64,000 nt of DNA, from contig JAQXDL010000014.1 of assembly GCA_029251375.1 (NCBI GenBank), forward strand, positions 41,139-105,138, written 5' to 3'. Position 1 is the stretch's first letter; every line of letters starts with the position of its first letter. Origin of the DNA: Pseudomonadales bacterium. GTDB taxonomy: Bacteria; Pseudomonadota; Gammaproteobacteria; Pseudomonadales; Azotimanducaceae. Of this stretch, positions 26,841 to 36,116 are shown one piece after another. The position numbers were made by a program, and so were the translations under genes. The notes below the pieces were generated by a model that saw only the letters and a program-made list of their open reading frames with translations, made no database searches and was not told the origin of the DNA.

Positions 26841-29086
26841 GCTTTTGATTGGTCATGCCGGACGATTTCTATTTCTTCTCTTACTAACGACATGTCAAAA
26901 TAATCGCCTTTGAGCCAAGCATCGTAGTGATCTGAAATATTGTCGCCATCAGGTCGGCCTCCATTGCCGCCGGCAATGATGAACTTGAATTTAAGTGGCT
27001 CAGCCATATCAACAACCCAGCGGAATGCGGGTCCATGATAAACCTCTTGTTCAATCTGACCGGTGGCTGGCGGATTATGTTGCGCCATACGTAGGGTGGT
27101 CGGACTGCCGCCAATCGGGTCTGGTCCCACCTGCATATGCTGCCAGGGTTCATATTTGCGTAGCGAGTGTCCGAAGCGGATTTGATGTATTGATCCCCAT
27201 GACCAGTCGTTGCCGAAAGTATCAGTCAGGTATTCAACAATTTGTATCACATCGTCAGCAATGATCTTATTAAAGGTATCTTTGTGAGCAAGCCAAGGTG
27301 ATCCTTCACTCATAAAGTTATTGATATCAAACCGATTAAGACCGGGCGCGATAGCGGATAGCGTGGTGGTTAAAGGGCTCTTGCCCAAAACCGATTCAAT
27401 AAACTTTAGATGTGGGCGTTTCTCTAACAAGGGATAGATTATGCATGCTGCCTTTGAATCGATGTCGGCGACATAGTCCCACTGCGACAATAACTGTATC
27501 GCAAGTTGTATACGCTCATCAGCAGGCTGTGTGCGTAGCGATGCGATGATGTCAGGTACCAATTCTCTTGCTCTAACATCGGTAAGATCCAATTGCATGG
27601 AGGTGAAGTCTTCGACGGAAAACTTTGTCGACTGTCCTTGTAGCAACTCTTCAATGCGTTTTGCCCTAGCATCGTGGGTTGGAAAGTTATGGATAGGGTA
27701 GTTGCCGTTATCACCCATCGTGTCATTGTTGGCCGTTAACACATATTGGTGGGTTGGGTTCGATTCAACTAATAAATCTGCCGCATTGCTCAGACCAAAA
27801 TCATATTTTGGGTTGTTGCCAGGCAAGGGCACGACACCGGTAACACCTTCGCTTGCATGATTCTTACCGCTGCCGGAGCGGTGTCGAACGGTCGTGGCGA
27901 TATAGCGGTGCATGTCATTGTGTCTGTCGACACAGATGATGTTGTTCACCAGTGGGCAAACGTCGTTTTCGAACAGCGCCTCACCGAGTTGGGTTGAATT
28001 TTTTGCCAGTGGCATCAGTGCCAAGATGCCCGCTGACGTGGGTTGATCACGCATGGCCCAATCCAGCGCCGTAAAGCTTTCGCCTTTGTTGTGGCCGCTT
28101 GTGTCGGAGAAATCGAGCGCGTCAGTTAATGATTCTAAAATGGGGCCGTGTCGAGACTCACTAATGCTGAAGTTGCGGCTCGATTGATTTGCGATATCAA
28201 TGCTGTAATCTTTTGCTTTAGTTGGCGCCTGTTGCTCAACGAAGACGTCATAGGTATCGACAAAGCCTGTTGTCAGCCCCCAGGAAACGTCGCGATTGTG
28301 GCCCATCATGAAGTAGGGCACGCCTGGAAAACTGGCACCGAACGCATCCCAACCGGGTGCACTTAAGTGAGAATAGAAAAAGGTATTGGGAATACTATGG
28401 GGTTGATGAGGGTCCGTTGCCAACATCGGTAATCCCGAGGCTGACAATTCCCCATTGATGGCCCAATTATTACTGCCGCTTAACCTTGTTTCATGTGGAA
28501 ACAGCAGGCGCGCCACGTTCAAATCGATATTCAGTAACGAATCTTTAAGTGTCTCAACACAGTGCGCATCCTCATCGGAAAAGCGCAGAACATGGTCGCG
28601 AAAATAGTCAACGCCATGTTCAGCCATTAACTTGCCTAGATAAATTTTTTCAAGCCAAGTTTTATGCTGAAACCAGCCTGTAAAGCGGTATCGTGACGCA
28701 ACGTCGTGACGCGTGTAGTGTCGAGGCTGCGTGCCCGCTTTTAGGAACTCCGGTGGCACTTCATCAAGAGAGTCTACGTAAGCATTCACGCCTTGGAGGT
28801 AGGCATCAACGATATAGTCGCCGGGGGAATCGGGGATGTCGGTGGCCGCCACGTTAAAAACCTTGTGCATCAAATCCTGCGGTACATGTTTCTCACCCAT
28901 GACGCTGGCAGCGGTGCCTGTTGCATACAGATTACTTAGGTGCAGTTGCCATAGACGCTCGCTCGCGCAGGCATAACCCATGCCGCGGAACGCATCAGTA
29001 GTGGACTGGGCAAAGATATGTGGGATACCAATTTTATCCCAACAAATTTCAAGGTTAGCATCCGCGTCAGGAATGGAAAAAGTCAT
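26837..29086 (-). CDS. Penicillin acylase family protein (Ntn hydrolase)
   Basis: The 749-residue precursor has the alpha and beta chain organisation of the penicillin/cephalosporin acylase and quorum-quenching acylase family. The N-terminal chain has IPHIFAQSTTDAFRGMGYACASERLWQLHL. The processing site and nucleophile serine are in GSNNWAINGELSASG around residues 196-210, followed by HQPHSIPNTFF and GHNRDVSWGLT. Family members hydrolyse amide bonds such as those of acyl-homoserine lactones or beta-lactams after self-cleavage. No signal peptide is visible, unlike most relatives, so it may act in the cytoplasm. It is transcribed toward the TcuA-like gene and is monocistronic. Confidence 0.9.
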   Translation of the reverse strand: MTFSIPDADANLEICWDKIGIPHIFAQSTTDAFRGMGYACASERLWQLHLSNLYATGTAASVMGEKHVPQDLMHKVFNVAATDIPDSPGDYIVDAYLQGVNAYVDSLDEVPPEFLKAGTQPRHYTRHDVASRYRFTGWFQHKTWLEKIYLGKLMAEHGVDYFRDHVLRFSDEDAHCVETLKDSLLNIDLNVARLLFPHETRLSGSNNWAINGELSASGLPMLATDPHQPHSIPNTFFYSHLSAPGWDAFGASFPGVPYFMMGHNRDVSWGLTTGFVDTYDVFVEQQAPTKAKDYSIDIANQSSRNFSISESRHGPILESLTDALDFSDTSGHNKGESFTALDWAMRDQPTSAGILALMPLAKNSTQLGEALFENDVCPLVNNIICVDRHNDMHRYIATTVRHRSGSGKNHASEGVTGVVPLPGNNPKYDFGLSNAADLLVESNPTHQYVLTANNDTMGDNGNYPIHNFPTHDARAKRIEELLQGQSTKFSVEDFTSMQLDLTDVRARELVPDIIASLRTQPADERIQLAIQLLSQWDYVADIDSKAACIIYPLLEKRPHLKFIESVLGKSPLTTTLSAIAPGLNRFDINNFMSEGSPWLAHKDTFNKIIADDVIQIVEYLTDTFGNDWSWGSIHQIRFGHSLRKYEPWQHMQVGPDPIGGSPTTLRMAQHNPPATGQIEQEVYHGPAFRWVVDMAEPLKFKFIIAGGNGGRPDGDNISDHYDAWLKGDYFDMSLVREEIEIVRHDQSKA

Positions 29087-29159
29087 AGGGCACCTAAGTT
29101 TTTGTTCTCTACAAGGTACCTTTACAAATGGTGCTGGGCAAGTTGTTAGGTTGATCTAA

Positions 29160-30764
29160 TTATCTGTTTGCAACAGCTTTTAAATCGTCGATAAACATCT
29201 GTTGCTGTTGATCACTATCATTGTTGTCAGAAGATATGCGGTAAAGCTGCCAATTTTCTGTAGCGCCGGTCATCATCAATTCTGTTTTATATCGAATAAA
29301 TGATCTAGATTGAGAAAAGACTTCGTCAGAAAACTCGTACCAATATTTTACCCGTCGATGTTGATCGGGTTTTGTTGCGGAAAATTCTCCAAATAGTTTC
29401 TCGTCACCTTTTCGGTCCGTCGCTTTTGGTTTACTAATTTTCCATCCATCACTTGCATAACAATACTGTGGTGGGTGAATGCTGCGTCGGTCAGAGGTTT
29501 GCAGGTGTAACAACCAGACTCTATACCCACCTTTTTCATATTCTCTTTTCACCACTGATCCGTGTTGAAATAGTCGCTCTTCGCTAAGTGAAAGCGGTAT
29601 GTCCTTTCCAACCCAACCATTAAAGATATATGGGATAGTGGTTTGTTCAATGTCGGTCTTCTTGCCGCTGAATAATGAGACGCCCATCATGATTGTGATC
29701 AGAAGCAAAAAGAGGATTGAAAATGGTCCGACAAATTTCGATACCATCGCGACTTTGGAAACTGAGTCGAGAACTTTAAGCGCAGGTGTCAATAACAAGG
29801 CCAGCAGACACTGCGTGATATTTGGATGCCAACCTTCTGCAAGAGTCGAGATTGTATGGGGTAAGCCCGGTAATGATGCAAGCAAACAAGCGATGCTGGC
29901 GCTGACCCAGACCTTGTTTCGCGCAACCTGATTCAAACTAATAAATATGATGAGCAGAATTGCTGTGTTGAGGATTATCCTGAAATCTAGATAGATCCCA
30001 ACAAAAACTAAACCAAAAGCTAATAACATGTTTTGATCAATCTTCAGCTTAAGACTACTAAAAGATGGTTTGGCTAAACAAGCAAACAGTAGTCCAAAGC
30101 CGAACAAAGGCATAGATGTTCGATCGAGCGGAGAGCTGATGTAGGTTTGTACGACATCTACCATGAGATAAATTGCCGTTGTCGCCAGGATCGCAATGGT
30201 AAAAAGTCTTTCCAGTTTTAGATTCGTTACCAATGAGATGATTTTTTCGCTTTGCAACAAAACAATTGTAGAAAACGCCAGTACAAATACGAGTAAACCT
30301 GTTAGGTCGTGTAACACGCCCATCGCCAGCTCAATACCCGAAAAATATGCGAGCAACGTGATAGAAATGACTCTGAGTGTGTTTGCAATAAGTAAAATTG
30401 GATACACCAGCGACACACTGACAAGCAGGTTTTTCTTGTTAATAAGGCACCAGACAAGCGTGCATGGGATCAGAGCAGATGCGGTTCCAAGGCCCGAGCA
30501 GTCTTTGGTTATCGCAACTTCTAAATCGCCTATCATCAGGATCGTACCTATTTGTTCAAGAGGTAAAAATAGGCCGAGTGCTGCTGCTGCGATCGTTGCG
30601 GTGATTGATTGGAACGGTAAGTTACCTAAGATTATTATCGGAGCACATAGCAATAAAGTGGCTAATAGTAGGTATAAAAAAGTGCCGCTTCGCAGCATTC
30701 TATCTACATAGACGTAGAATCCCTGATTCTGCATTCGTGGCGGGCTGTGGGTTGAAAGTAACAT
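29160..30764 (-). CDS. Exosortase fused to an EpsI (DUF3485) domain
   Basis: The first 310 or so residues are a multi-pass membrane exosortase. The expected catalytic triad positions are all visible: Cys89 in KDCSGLG, Arg131 in ANTLRVI and His152 in LHDLTG. The last 170 residues (from WVGKDIPLSLSE) form an EpsI/DUF3485 domain, including HPPQYCYASDGWKI, usually a separate partner protein. Exosortases process proteins carrying a PEP-CTERM tail, and one such protein is encoded directly upstream with a 21-base gap. This is the last gene of the operon that starts at 35628. Start choice is uncertain between 30764 and the internal ATGs at 30734 and 30698. Confidence 0.9.
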   Translation of the reverse strand: MLLSTHSPPRMQNQGFYVYVDRMLRSGTFLYLLLATLLLCAPIIILGNLPFQSITATIAAAALGLFLPLEQIGTILMIGDLEVAITKDCSGLGTASALIPCTLVWCLINKKNLLVSVSLVYPILLIANTLRVISITLLAYFSGIELAMGVLHDLTGLLVFVLAFSTIVLLQSEKIISLVTNLKLERLFTIAILATTAIYLMVDVVQTYISSPLDRTSMPLFGFGLLFACLAKPSFSSLKLKIDQNMLLAFGLVFVGIYLDFRIILNTAILLIIFISLNQVARNKVWVSASIACLLASLPGLPHTISTLAEGWHPNITQCLLALLLTPALKVLDSVSKVAMVSKFVGPFSILFLLLITIMMGVSLFSGKKTDIEQTTIPYIFNGWVGKDIPLSLSEERLFQHGSVVKREYEKGGYRVWLLHLQTSDRRSIHPPQYCYASDGWKISKPKATDRKGDEKLFGEFSATKPDQHRRVKYWYEFSDEVFSQSRSFIRYKTELMMTGATENWQLYRISSDNNDSDQQQQMFIDDLKAVANR

Positions 30765-30785
30765 GCTAAAGTGCGCTCTGCGGCA

Positions 30786-31493
30786 TCATTCGAAGCCACC
30801 TGATTGACTAAGTCGGGTAAATCCAAGGCCTGCAAGACCTAATAGAATCATCATCCAGACTTTCGGTTCGGGTGCTGCTGCAGCCATCGTTGTTGTGTTT
30901 GATACGCCGATGTCGATGGCAAACCCCGCGGCATTTAAGTCAACATCGTCGTTGCCCGATGATTCGTTAAAGCCGCTTGATAGAGTACCAAAGCCAAGCG
31001 CCATCAAACCTAATTCGGGTAGGGTTGCAGCGATAACACGCACGAGGTCAGGGGAGTTCAATACAGCAGCTGCATAGACGTTATAATCGCCTAGAAACAA
31101 GTAGGCGATCTCGTCGCGTAAGTAGCAAAGGTCGTCGCCAATAACAACGTTAGCACCATCGTAGGGTTTGCGAGTTGCTGGCCTGTCGCCATCCTCCAAG
31201 GTGGATGTGTTTTTCCATATCATATGTGCTCTGTCATGGTCCGTCGGTTCGGCGTTGTCTTGATGCCAACCGAACTGGTTTTCAAATCCGTCACCGGCAC
31301 TAATAAAATAGGGTTTTACAGTTGACGACTGACTGAGTGTAAATGCCTCATCACTGAATTTTAGTATGTTGGTGCTTGGGGTCTGACTGCGATTGCTGAG
31401 GTCGGGCGAAAGCCGATATAAACTGCCGACATCAGCAAGTGCAACTTCAAAAAATAAGAGAATGATTAGCTTTATTGCTTTGGTCTTTCTCAT
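30786..31493 (-). CDS. PEP-CTERM sorting-signal protein, exosortase substrate
   Basis: The 235-residue protein has an N-terminal signal (KAIKLIILLFFEVALA). Its C-terminal tripartite sorting tail is APEPKVW, a hydrophobic helix (MMILLGLAGLGF), then a short polar/basic end. The middle part has no recognised domain; it is acidic and aromatic, with one pair of cysteine or near-cysteine positions. Its gene overlaps the TPR gene by four bases (ATGA) and precedes the exosortase, so it is probably this exosortase's dedicated substrate and a matrix-associated surface protein. Confidence 0.85.
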   Translation of the reverse strand: MRKTKAIKLIILLFFEVALADVGSLYRLSPDLSNRSQTPSTNILKFSDEAFTLSQSSTVKPYFISAGDGFENQFGWHQDNAEPTDHDRAHMIWKNTSTLEDGDRPATRKPYDGANVVIGDDLCYLRDEIAYLFLGDYNVYAAAVLNSPDLVRVIAATLPELGLMALGFGTLSSGFNESSGNDDVDLNAAGFAIDIGVSNTTTMAAAAPEPKVWMMILLGLAGLGFTRLSQSGGFE

Positions 31494-33442
31494 ATTGTGT
31501 CGTGACGGACTGCGAGCCTGCTTTGATCTAGCGCCTGAATTCGTTCGTTGATATCTTGCAACGTAGATTTGAAGTGGCGGTTATCCGGAACCGTAACGTA
31601 CGCGCGTTGTGCGTAAGTATGAGCGAGTTCAATGCGTTCGTGGAGTCCTAGTTCGTATATACAGTAAGCGATGCCATTAAGAATGTTGGGTTCATCGGGA
31701 CGACTTATGTTCAATGATTCAAACATGGGCAAAGCTTGCTTAAAGTCGCTTAGACGCGCCAATTCAGATGCAATGACCAAGCGGACATGATCGTTAGCTG
31801 CCACTTCCACGAGACCTTTTAAGCCTTCAATATCATCTTCGAGGGCAAAGATGTTGGCGGCTAGTAGCTGGTCCGCTGATATTAGCGGCTCTTTGGTCAG
31901 AAGTTTCTTAGCGTTTGTGAGGTTGCCGGTGCGAATCCACAGAATCGCTGCGATACGTTTTGTCACAGGGCTGGGTCTTGCGGCTAAAAACGCGATAGCC
32001 TCCGACAGTTTGTCTGTTGCAACAAGTGAGTCAACAATGCCTGATAGAATGGCGAAGTCAGGTTTTCCCGTTTTGTACATTTCCATAAAGGCCTGCAGCG
32101 CTTCTTCGTGCCTCTCGAGTGTTTGGTATATCTGTGCCTCCAAGACTCTGGCGGATAAGCTCAATGGGCCGATCTGTGAAGCTCTATTCAGGGCGTCCAG
32201 TGCCTGTTCGGGCCTGCCTTTTTTCGCGTCGATAAGCGCAAGTAGTTCTAACGCCTGAGTTGAATCGGGTAGCGCTAACAGTGCGAGGTTGGCATGAAGA
32301 GATGCTCGACTTAAATTGTTGTCGCGAACTAAAACGTCAGCAAATGCAAGTTGGGCACTGCCCGCGCTAGGTATTTCATGTAAACCTTTTTCGAGATTTG
32401 GTTTCGCGAGATCAAAATTTGCGTCAGCGTAGTAAATCATACCGAGAGCAATTTGTAGGCGTGATCTGCTAGGCAGTGCACTTGCCGCCTGTTCGAGTAG
32501 CTCTATTGCCTTATCGGCATCACCCTCTTGAATCTTTATCAGCCCATTGCCGTAGGCGTTTGCTGCTTGCCACAGGGCAGAATTTTTTGGAAGTAGATTT
32601 AGATACAGAGACATCGCTTCGGATTCTGTTCGTAGCAAGCCCAATAATTCTAGGTAGGTTATCGCGTGATCGATTCGTTTATATCGATGTCGAGACGACA
32701 GTTCCAGAATATTCTTTGCGACTTGAAAGTCGCCGCTGCGAATTCTCATTTCTGCGGCGATGAGCGTCAAATCGGCATCTTCTGGGTTGGCCTCAATCCA
32801 TGCCAGTAGCGGTGCATCGTCTTTATTAAAAATCAGATAAGCAATCGCGAGTTCTCGTGTTTCGATGCCCAGACGTTTTGCTGCTTCGAAGAGTATTTTT
32901 GCCTTTTCTGCGTTACTGGCTGCGTGTGCTGCCAGTGCCGCTTGTGCAGTAAGTGCTGGATAGCTATCTAGCTGCTGCATCAACAGGTCGTAGGCTTTGT
33001 TAGGGCGAGAAAGCCCAAGTAGTACTCTTGCTCTCAGTGTAATAGCCTCTTGCTCGCTAACAAAAGTCACTGCATCGATTCGGTTTAGCGCCAGGTTCCA
33101 ACTACGAGCGTCAACCTCAAGGTCAAATGCAGCCCTTTGATAAATCACATTAGCAGGATCAAGGGCGGTTGCTCGGACACTGAATGCATAAGCATCTGCC
33201 CATTTACCTTTCTCGGTCATGACTAAAGATCGACCAAATGTAGCATGGGCATTAGACGCATCTTGAATAATGACATCTCGAAACAGCGTGTCCGCTAGGT
33301 CGAGTTGACCAGCTTCTAGATGCAGAAATGCCTGCGCTAAAGATGTTTCGACCGACTGCTGACATGCGGCTAGGTTGAAAAGCATCGCAAGCAACAAAAA
33401 TTGCCTGTATGCCCTCAGCCAAGTTGGTCGAGCATGTTTCAT
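31490..33442 (-). CDS. TPR-repeat lipoprotein, PrsT-like (PEP-CTERM/EPS system)
   Basis: The 650-residue protein has a lipobox at LAAC (Cys27). It is then almost entirely helical TPR repeats, for example LAQAFLHLEAGQLDLADTLF, IELLEQAASALPSRSRLQIALGMIYYADANFDLA and ALELLALIDAKKGRPEQALDAL. Exosortase/EPS loci commonly encode such TPR lipoproteins (PrsT), which probably act as periplasmic scaffolds for polymer export. It overlaps both neighbouring genes by four bases, so the operon is tightly coupled. Confidence 0.85.
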   Translation of the reverse strand: MKHARPTWLRAYRQFLLLAMLFNLAACQQSVETSLAQAFLHLEAGQLDLADTLFRDVIIQDASNAHATFGRSLVMTEKGKWADAYAFSVRATALDPANVIYQRAAFDLEVDARSWNLALNRIDAVTFVSEQEAITLRARVLLGLSRPNKAYDLLMQQLDSYPALTAQAALAAHAASNAEKAKILFEAAKRLGIETRELAIAYLIFNKDDAPLLAWIEANPEDADLTLIAAEMRIRSGDFQVAKNILELSSRHRYKRIDHAITYLELLGLLRTESEAMSLYLNLLPKNSALWQAANAYGNGLIKIQEGDADKAIELLEQAASALPSRSRLQIALGMIYYADANFDLAKPNLEKGLHEIPSAGSAQLAFADVLVRDNNLSRASLHANLALLALPDSTQALELLALIDAKKGRPEQALDALNRASQIGPLSLSARVLEAQIYQTLERHEEALQAFMEMYKTGKPDFAILSGIVDSLVATDKLSEAIAFLAARPSPVTKRIAAILWIRTGNLTNAKKLLTKEPLISADQLLAANIFALEDDIEGLKGLVEVAANDHVRLVIASELARLSDFKQALPMFESLNISRPDEPNILNGIAYCIYELGLHERIELAHTYAQRAYVTVPDNRHFKSTLQDINERIQALDQSRLAVRHDTI

Positions 33443-34578
33443 TTAGTTGCTGTTTTCTCGTTAGTGTTAATTGCAACGACACCCTTTGGAAGTCTTCGAA
33501 CATCGAGTAAGCCTGCTTGCTCGTGTGAAACAGAACTTCCATCTAGAGCGATAACGAGATCGTCAGTAACAATCTTGTCAACGAGATGCACGCCACTGGG
33601 AATCTCAACGAACGAACCTGTAATGAGCGTTCGTGTAAGCTTTGCGGCGCGACGTACGACGCAGTTTTTACCAACAGAGCAGGTGCCCTCAAAAACAGCA
33701 TTGGTTTCGATCTTACTGCCTGCTTCGACGAACAAGTTACCAAAACAAACAACACGAGTTGGATCGAAGCAGGCTGACTCACTTAACCAAACAGAGTGTG
33801 AAAAACGCTTTGTAGAAGGTCGTATCTTTGTTTTTAGTTTTAATACATTTTCGGTCGCTTCATGTAGGTCAGCGATTTTACCGATATCCAACCAAGACGC
33901 AGTCGTCTCATGTGCATAGAACTTGATACCTTTCTCGACAAGCGACGGCAGTAACTGACTGCCAATATCGAATTCACCGGTTTTAGGAATATGATCAAAG
34001 ATCGATTTCTGAAAAATGTAGATGCCTGTGTTGATCTTGTTTGAAAGCGCATCGGCAGCAGCGGGTTTTTCCTGAAAGGATCTGACGCTGCCATCCGGGT
34101 CGTAGTTGACGACACCATAGTTAGCTAGTTTTTCGTCGGGCATCTCTTTAACGATGACAGTGGCGACCGCGCGATTCGTTATATGTTCCCGTACTGCTGC
34201 CCACAGATCGATATCGAAATAGGCATCGCCGCACAAGACAATAAAAGTCTCATCAAAGAAGTTGTGGTCCTGTTGAATTTTCATCATGCCGCCGGCAGAG
34301 CCTAGTGGCTGTGGAAAGCTTTCGCCATCTGCTCGATAACCTTCGAAAGAATGCAGTATTTCAGCGCCAAACTGATTTCCGTTACCATAATGCGAGGTGA
34401 TTTCATCGCTTAGATGGGCAGAATTAATAGCGACTTGATTAATACCTTGTTCGGTCAGTCTGTCGAGAATTCGATCAAGTAATCTAACTCCTACGAGAGG
34501 CACCATGGACTTGGGTGTATTGGCTGTGACAGGTTGCAGTCGAGTGCCTTGTCCTGCTGATAATATCATTGCTTTCAT
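33439..34578 (-). CDS. NDP-sugar pyrophosphorylase (nucleotidyltransferase with C-terminal hexapeptide-type tail)
   Basis: The 379-residue protein begins AMILSAGQGTRLQPVTANTPKSMVPLVG, the family signature with the nucleotide-binding Gly-x-Gly-x-Arg-Leu and the catalytic Lys. FIVLCGDAYFDID and QEKP are the other GT-A type motifs. The last 120 residues look like a short left-handed beta-helix (FGNLFVEAGSKIETNAVFEGTCSVGKNCVV). It should make a nucleotide sugar, probably GDP-mannose or a dTDP/UDP-sugar, for the polymer. It is the second gene after the Wza-like exporter, with a 15-base gap and a four-base overlap with the TPR gene. Confidence 0.88.
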   Translation of the reverse strand: MKAMILSAGQGTRLQPVTANTPKSMVPLVGVRLLDRILDRLTEQGINQVAINSAHLSDEITSHYGNGNQFGAEILHSFEGYRADGESFPQPLGSAGGMMKIQQDHNFFDETFIVLCGDAYFDIDLWAAVREHITNRAVATVIVKEMPDEKLANYGVVNYDPDGSVRSFQEKPAAADALSNKINTGIYIFQKSIFDHIPKTGEFDIGSQLLPSLVEKGIKFYAHETTASWLDIGKIADLHEATENVLKLKTKIRPSTKRFSHSVWLSESACFDPTRVVCFGNLFVEAGSKIETNAVFEGTCSVGKNCVVRRAAKLTRTLITGSFVEIPSGVHLVDKIVTDDLVIALDGSSVSHEQAGLLDVRRLPKGVVAINTNEKTATK

Positions 34579-34593
34579 AATGGTCGTTCCTAT

Positions 34594-35628
34594 TTAGTCA
34601 GTGAATACGTTGCCGGTTCTGGCTAGCGCCATCGACGGTAGAATTTGATTTACGATCTGAGACCAGCTGGCTAAGCCGGTTTTAGGTAGGTAGACGATGT
34701 CGCCGGGTTGTAAGGTAATATCTGTAACTTCACCGTTATAGATGTCTTTTAGATTGACAATATAGAGCTCGGGGTCAGTCAGTGATCCGCGAACAACATG
34801 TACTTGTTTTAAGTTTGCGTTGCTTGTGTAGCCGTCAGCGATGACGAGCGCCTTTGAAAGCGACATGCCTTTTCTGTAGGCAAACATATCAGGGCTATTA
34901 ACTTCGCCGAGAACGAATACTTCTTCATCAAGTCCTGAGGGGATGTAAATGTAATCGCCTGAACGCAAGTCAACGTCATAGCGAAGGTCTCCATTGCGAA
35001 ATAATGCAGCGAAGTCGACAGGTAGCATTTTTCCATTTCGGGATATGAATGCGCGGCCGAGGTCGGCTAGGTCTATGGATGTGCCATGAAATTGGCGTTG
35101 GCTAAGCCCGCCTGAATTCGCTAACGCTTGCGTCAATGTGACAGATGTGTCCAGTGAGAACGTACCTGGCTTTGCGACTTCGCCGATGATCGTATAGCGT
35201 TGAGATCGAAAGCCCCTAACGAGCACGCTAACCTTTGGATCGACCAAAAACTTTGATATGCGTTCTGTTATTTCCTTCTCGATTTCACTGCTTGTCTTAC
35301 CTTCTGCGGTGATCTCTCCGATGAGTGGGAACGATATCTTGCCGTCTGGTCTGACGGGGATGCTGTCCGTGCTTAAGTCTGACTCGTCGTAAACTGACAC
35401 TTTTAGTGTGTCGCCTCGGCCTAGACGAAATTCGGGGAGGGGCTCGTTGCGAATACGCTCAAGCTCACCGAACCGTTCTTCCTCAGTCATGGCGTCAACA
35501 ATAATTACTTGCTGAGGTTGCGGTATTTGATTCTCAGCGTCTGGCCGTTTGGTTGCTGTTGAGCAGGCCGTTAGCAGAACAGTGCTAAGCACCAGTATCG
35601 ATAGAGTTGTGGTTGAACCTTTGAACAT
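34594..35628 (-). CDS. Polysaccharide export outer-membrane lipoprotein (Wza/EpsE-like)
   Basis: The roughly 344-residue protein has a lipobox LLTAC (Cys22). The polysaccharide-export N-terminal domain follows (LGRGDTLKVSVYDESDLSTDSIPVRPDGKISFPLIGEITAEGK), then two SLBB-type domains (TIIGEVAKPGTF and FVLGEVNSPDMF). It forms the outer-membrane exit channel for exopolysaccharide. I take ATG 35628 because AAGGAA lies five bases upstream; the earlier ATG at 35652 has no such site. It is the first gene of the exosortase operon and has a sigma-54 promoter about 70 bases upstream. Confidence 0.93.
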   Translation of the reverse strand: MFKGSTTTLSILVLSTVLLTACSTATKRPDAENQIPQPQQVIIVDAMTEEERFGELERIRNEPLPEFRLGRGDTLKVSVYDESDLSTDSIPVRPDGKISFPLIGEITAEGKTSSEIEKEITERISKFLVDPKVSVLVRGFRSQRYTIIGEVAKPGTFSLDTSVTLTQALANSGGLSQRQFHGTSIDLADLGRAFISRNGKMLPVDFAALFRNGDLRYDVDLRSGDYIYIPSGLDEEVFVLGEVNSPDMFAYRKGMSLSKALVIADGYTSNANLKQVHVVRGSLTDPELYIVNLKDIYNGEVTDITLQPGDIVYLPKTGLASWSQIVNQILPSMALARTGNVFTD

Positions 35629-35696
35629 GTTTTTCCTTAGCCTGAGAATCATGCTTTTGACGAGAGTCTCAGTAATTAATATTCGTGAATTAGCTT

Positions 35697-35714
35697 CTGC
35701 GAGAAGCGTGCCAA
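35697..35714 (-). promoter_or_regulatory. Sigma-54 promoter for the exosortase operon
   Basis: On the minus strand the sequence reads TTGGCACGCTTCTCGCAG. GG and GC are exactly ten bases apart, and the -24 box TTGGCACG is perfect. The -12 box TCGCA differs by one base from TTGCA. The first gene starts at 35628, leaving a leader of about 60 bases. Confidence 0.8.
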
Positions 35715-35783
35715 TGTTAAAAAGCCCTATTTACAGGGGCTAAGGGTCGTTTGGAGATGGTATTTCTGTCGCTTAGTTGCGTT

Positions 35784-35807
35784 TTGCAAATCGAAAATCG
35801 CAAATTG
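35784..35807. promoter_or_regulatory. Candidate enhancer motif pair
   Basis: TTGCAAATCG (35784-35793) and TCGCAAATTG (35798-35807) resemble the TCGCAAATTGCAAT repeats in the other divergent sigma-54 region (42778-42830). Their position 75-100 bases upstream of the minus-strand -24 box, and about 130 bases upstream of the plus-strand one, fits a binding site for a sigma-54 activator. Confidence 0.5.
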
Positions 35808-35931
35808 ATAGGCGGTGGAGTTTAGGGGTATTGAATTTTCTGAGATTGGACTTGGTTGTTGTAGACTAGCCTTGCTGCTTTATTTAGTTGTTAGGCTTCA
35901 ATTGACCAATATTTGCAATGAGCCCTAAATA

Positions 35932-35948
35932 TGGAATGCTTTTTGCTC
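35932..35948 (+). promoter_or_regulatory. Probable sigma-54 promoter for the phosphatase/kinase pair
   Basis: TGGAATGCTTTTTGCTC has GG and GC ten bases apart and an ideal TTGCT -12 box. The -24 box is weaker (TGGAAT instead of TGGCAC). It would give a leader of about 150 bases to the ATG at 36106. Confidence 0.55.
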
Positions 35949-36047
35949 TCTTGATACCGATGTGGTCACAAGTTGGTGGATCAGACTTAAATGCCGACAC
36001 GTCTTCACTAAAATGACAAACGTACGGACTAAGGTCAGAGAGCAAAG

Positions 36048-36116
36048 ATAATGGAGCCGGATCATGAAGTTAAGATCATGAAGTTAAGATCATGGAGCTA
36101 GGATTATGGAGGTAAG
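36048..36116. repeat. Tandem array, five 14-bp units overlapping a start codon
   Basis: ATAATGGAGCCGG, ATCATGAAGTTAAG (twice), ATCATGGAGCTAGG and ATTATGGAGGTAAG are consecutive. The last unit contains the ATG of the phosphatase gene at 36106. Each unit carries an ATG, and the preceding unit supplies the GGAG ribosome site, so the initiation region itself has been duplicated. Confidence 0.85.

Larger units (their letters stand above)
35629..36105. promoter_or_regulatory. Divergent sigma-54 control region
   Basis: This 477-base region separates the exosortase operon from the partner-switching phosphatase. It holds a minus-strand -24/-12 element near its left end, a plus-strand one in its right half, a pair of TGCAAAT-type motifs between them (35784-35807) and a five-unit 14-bp repeat that runs into the right gene. 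No ORF is convincing. Confidence 0.7.
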
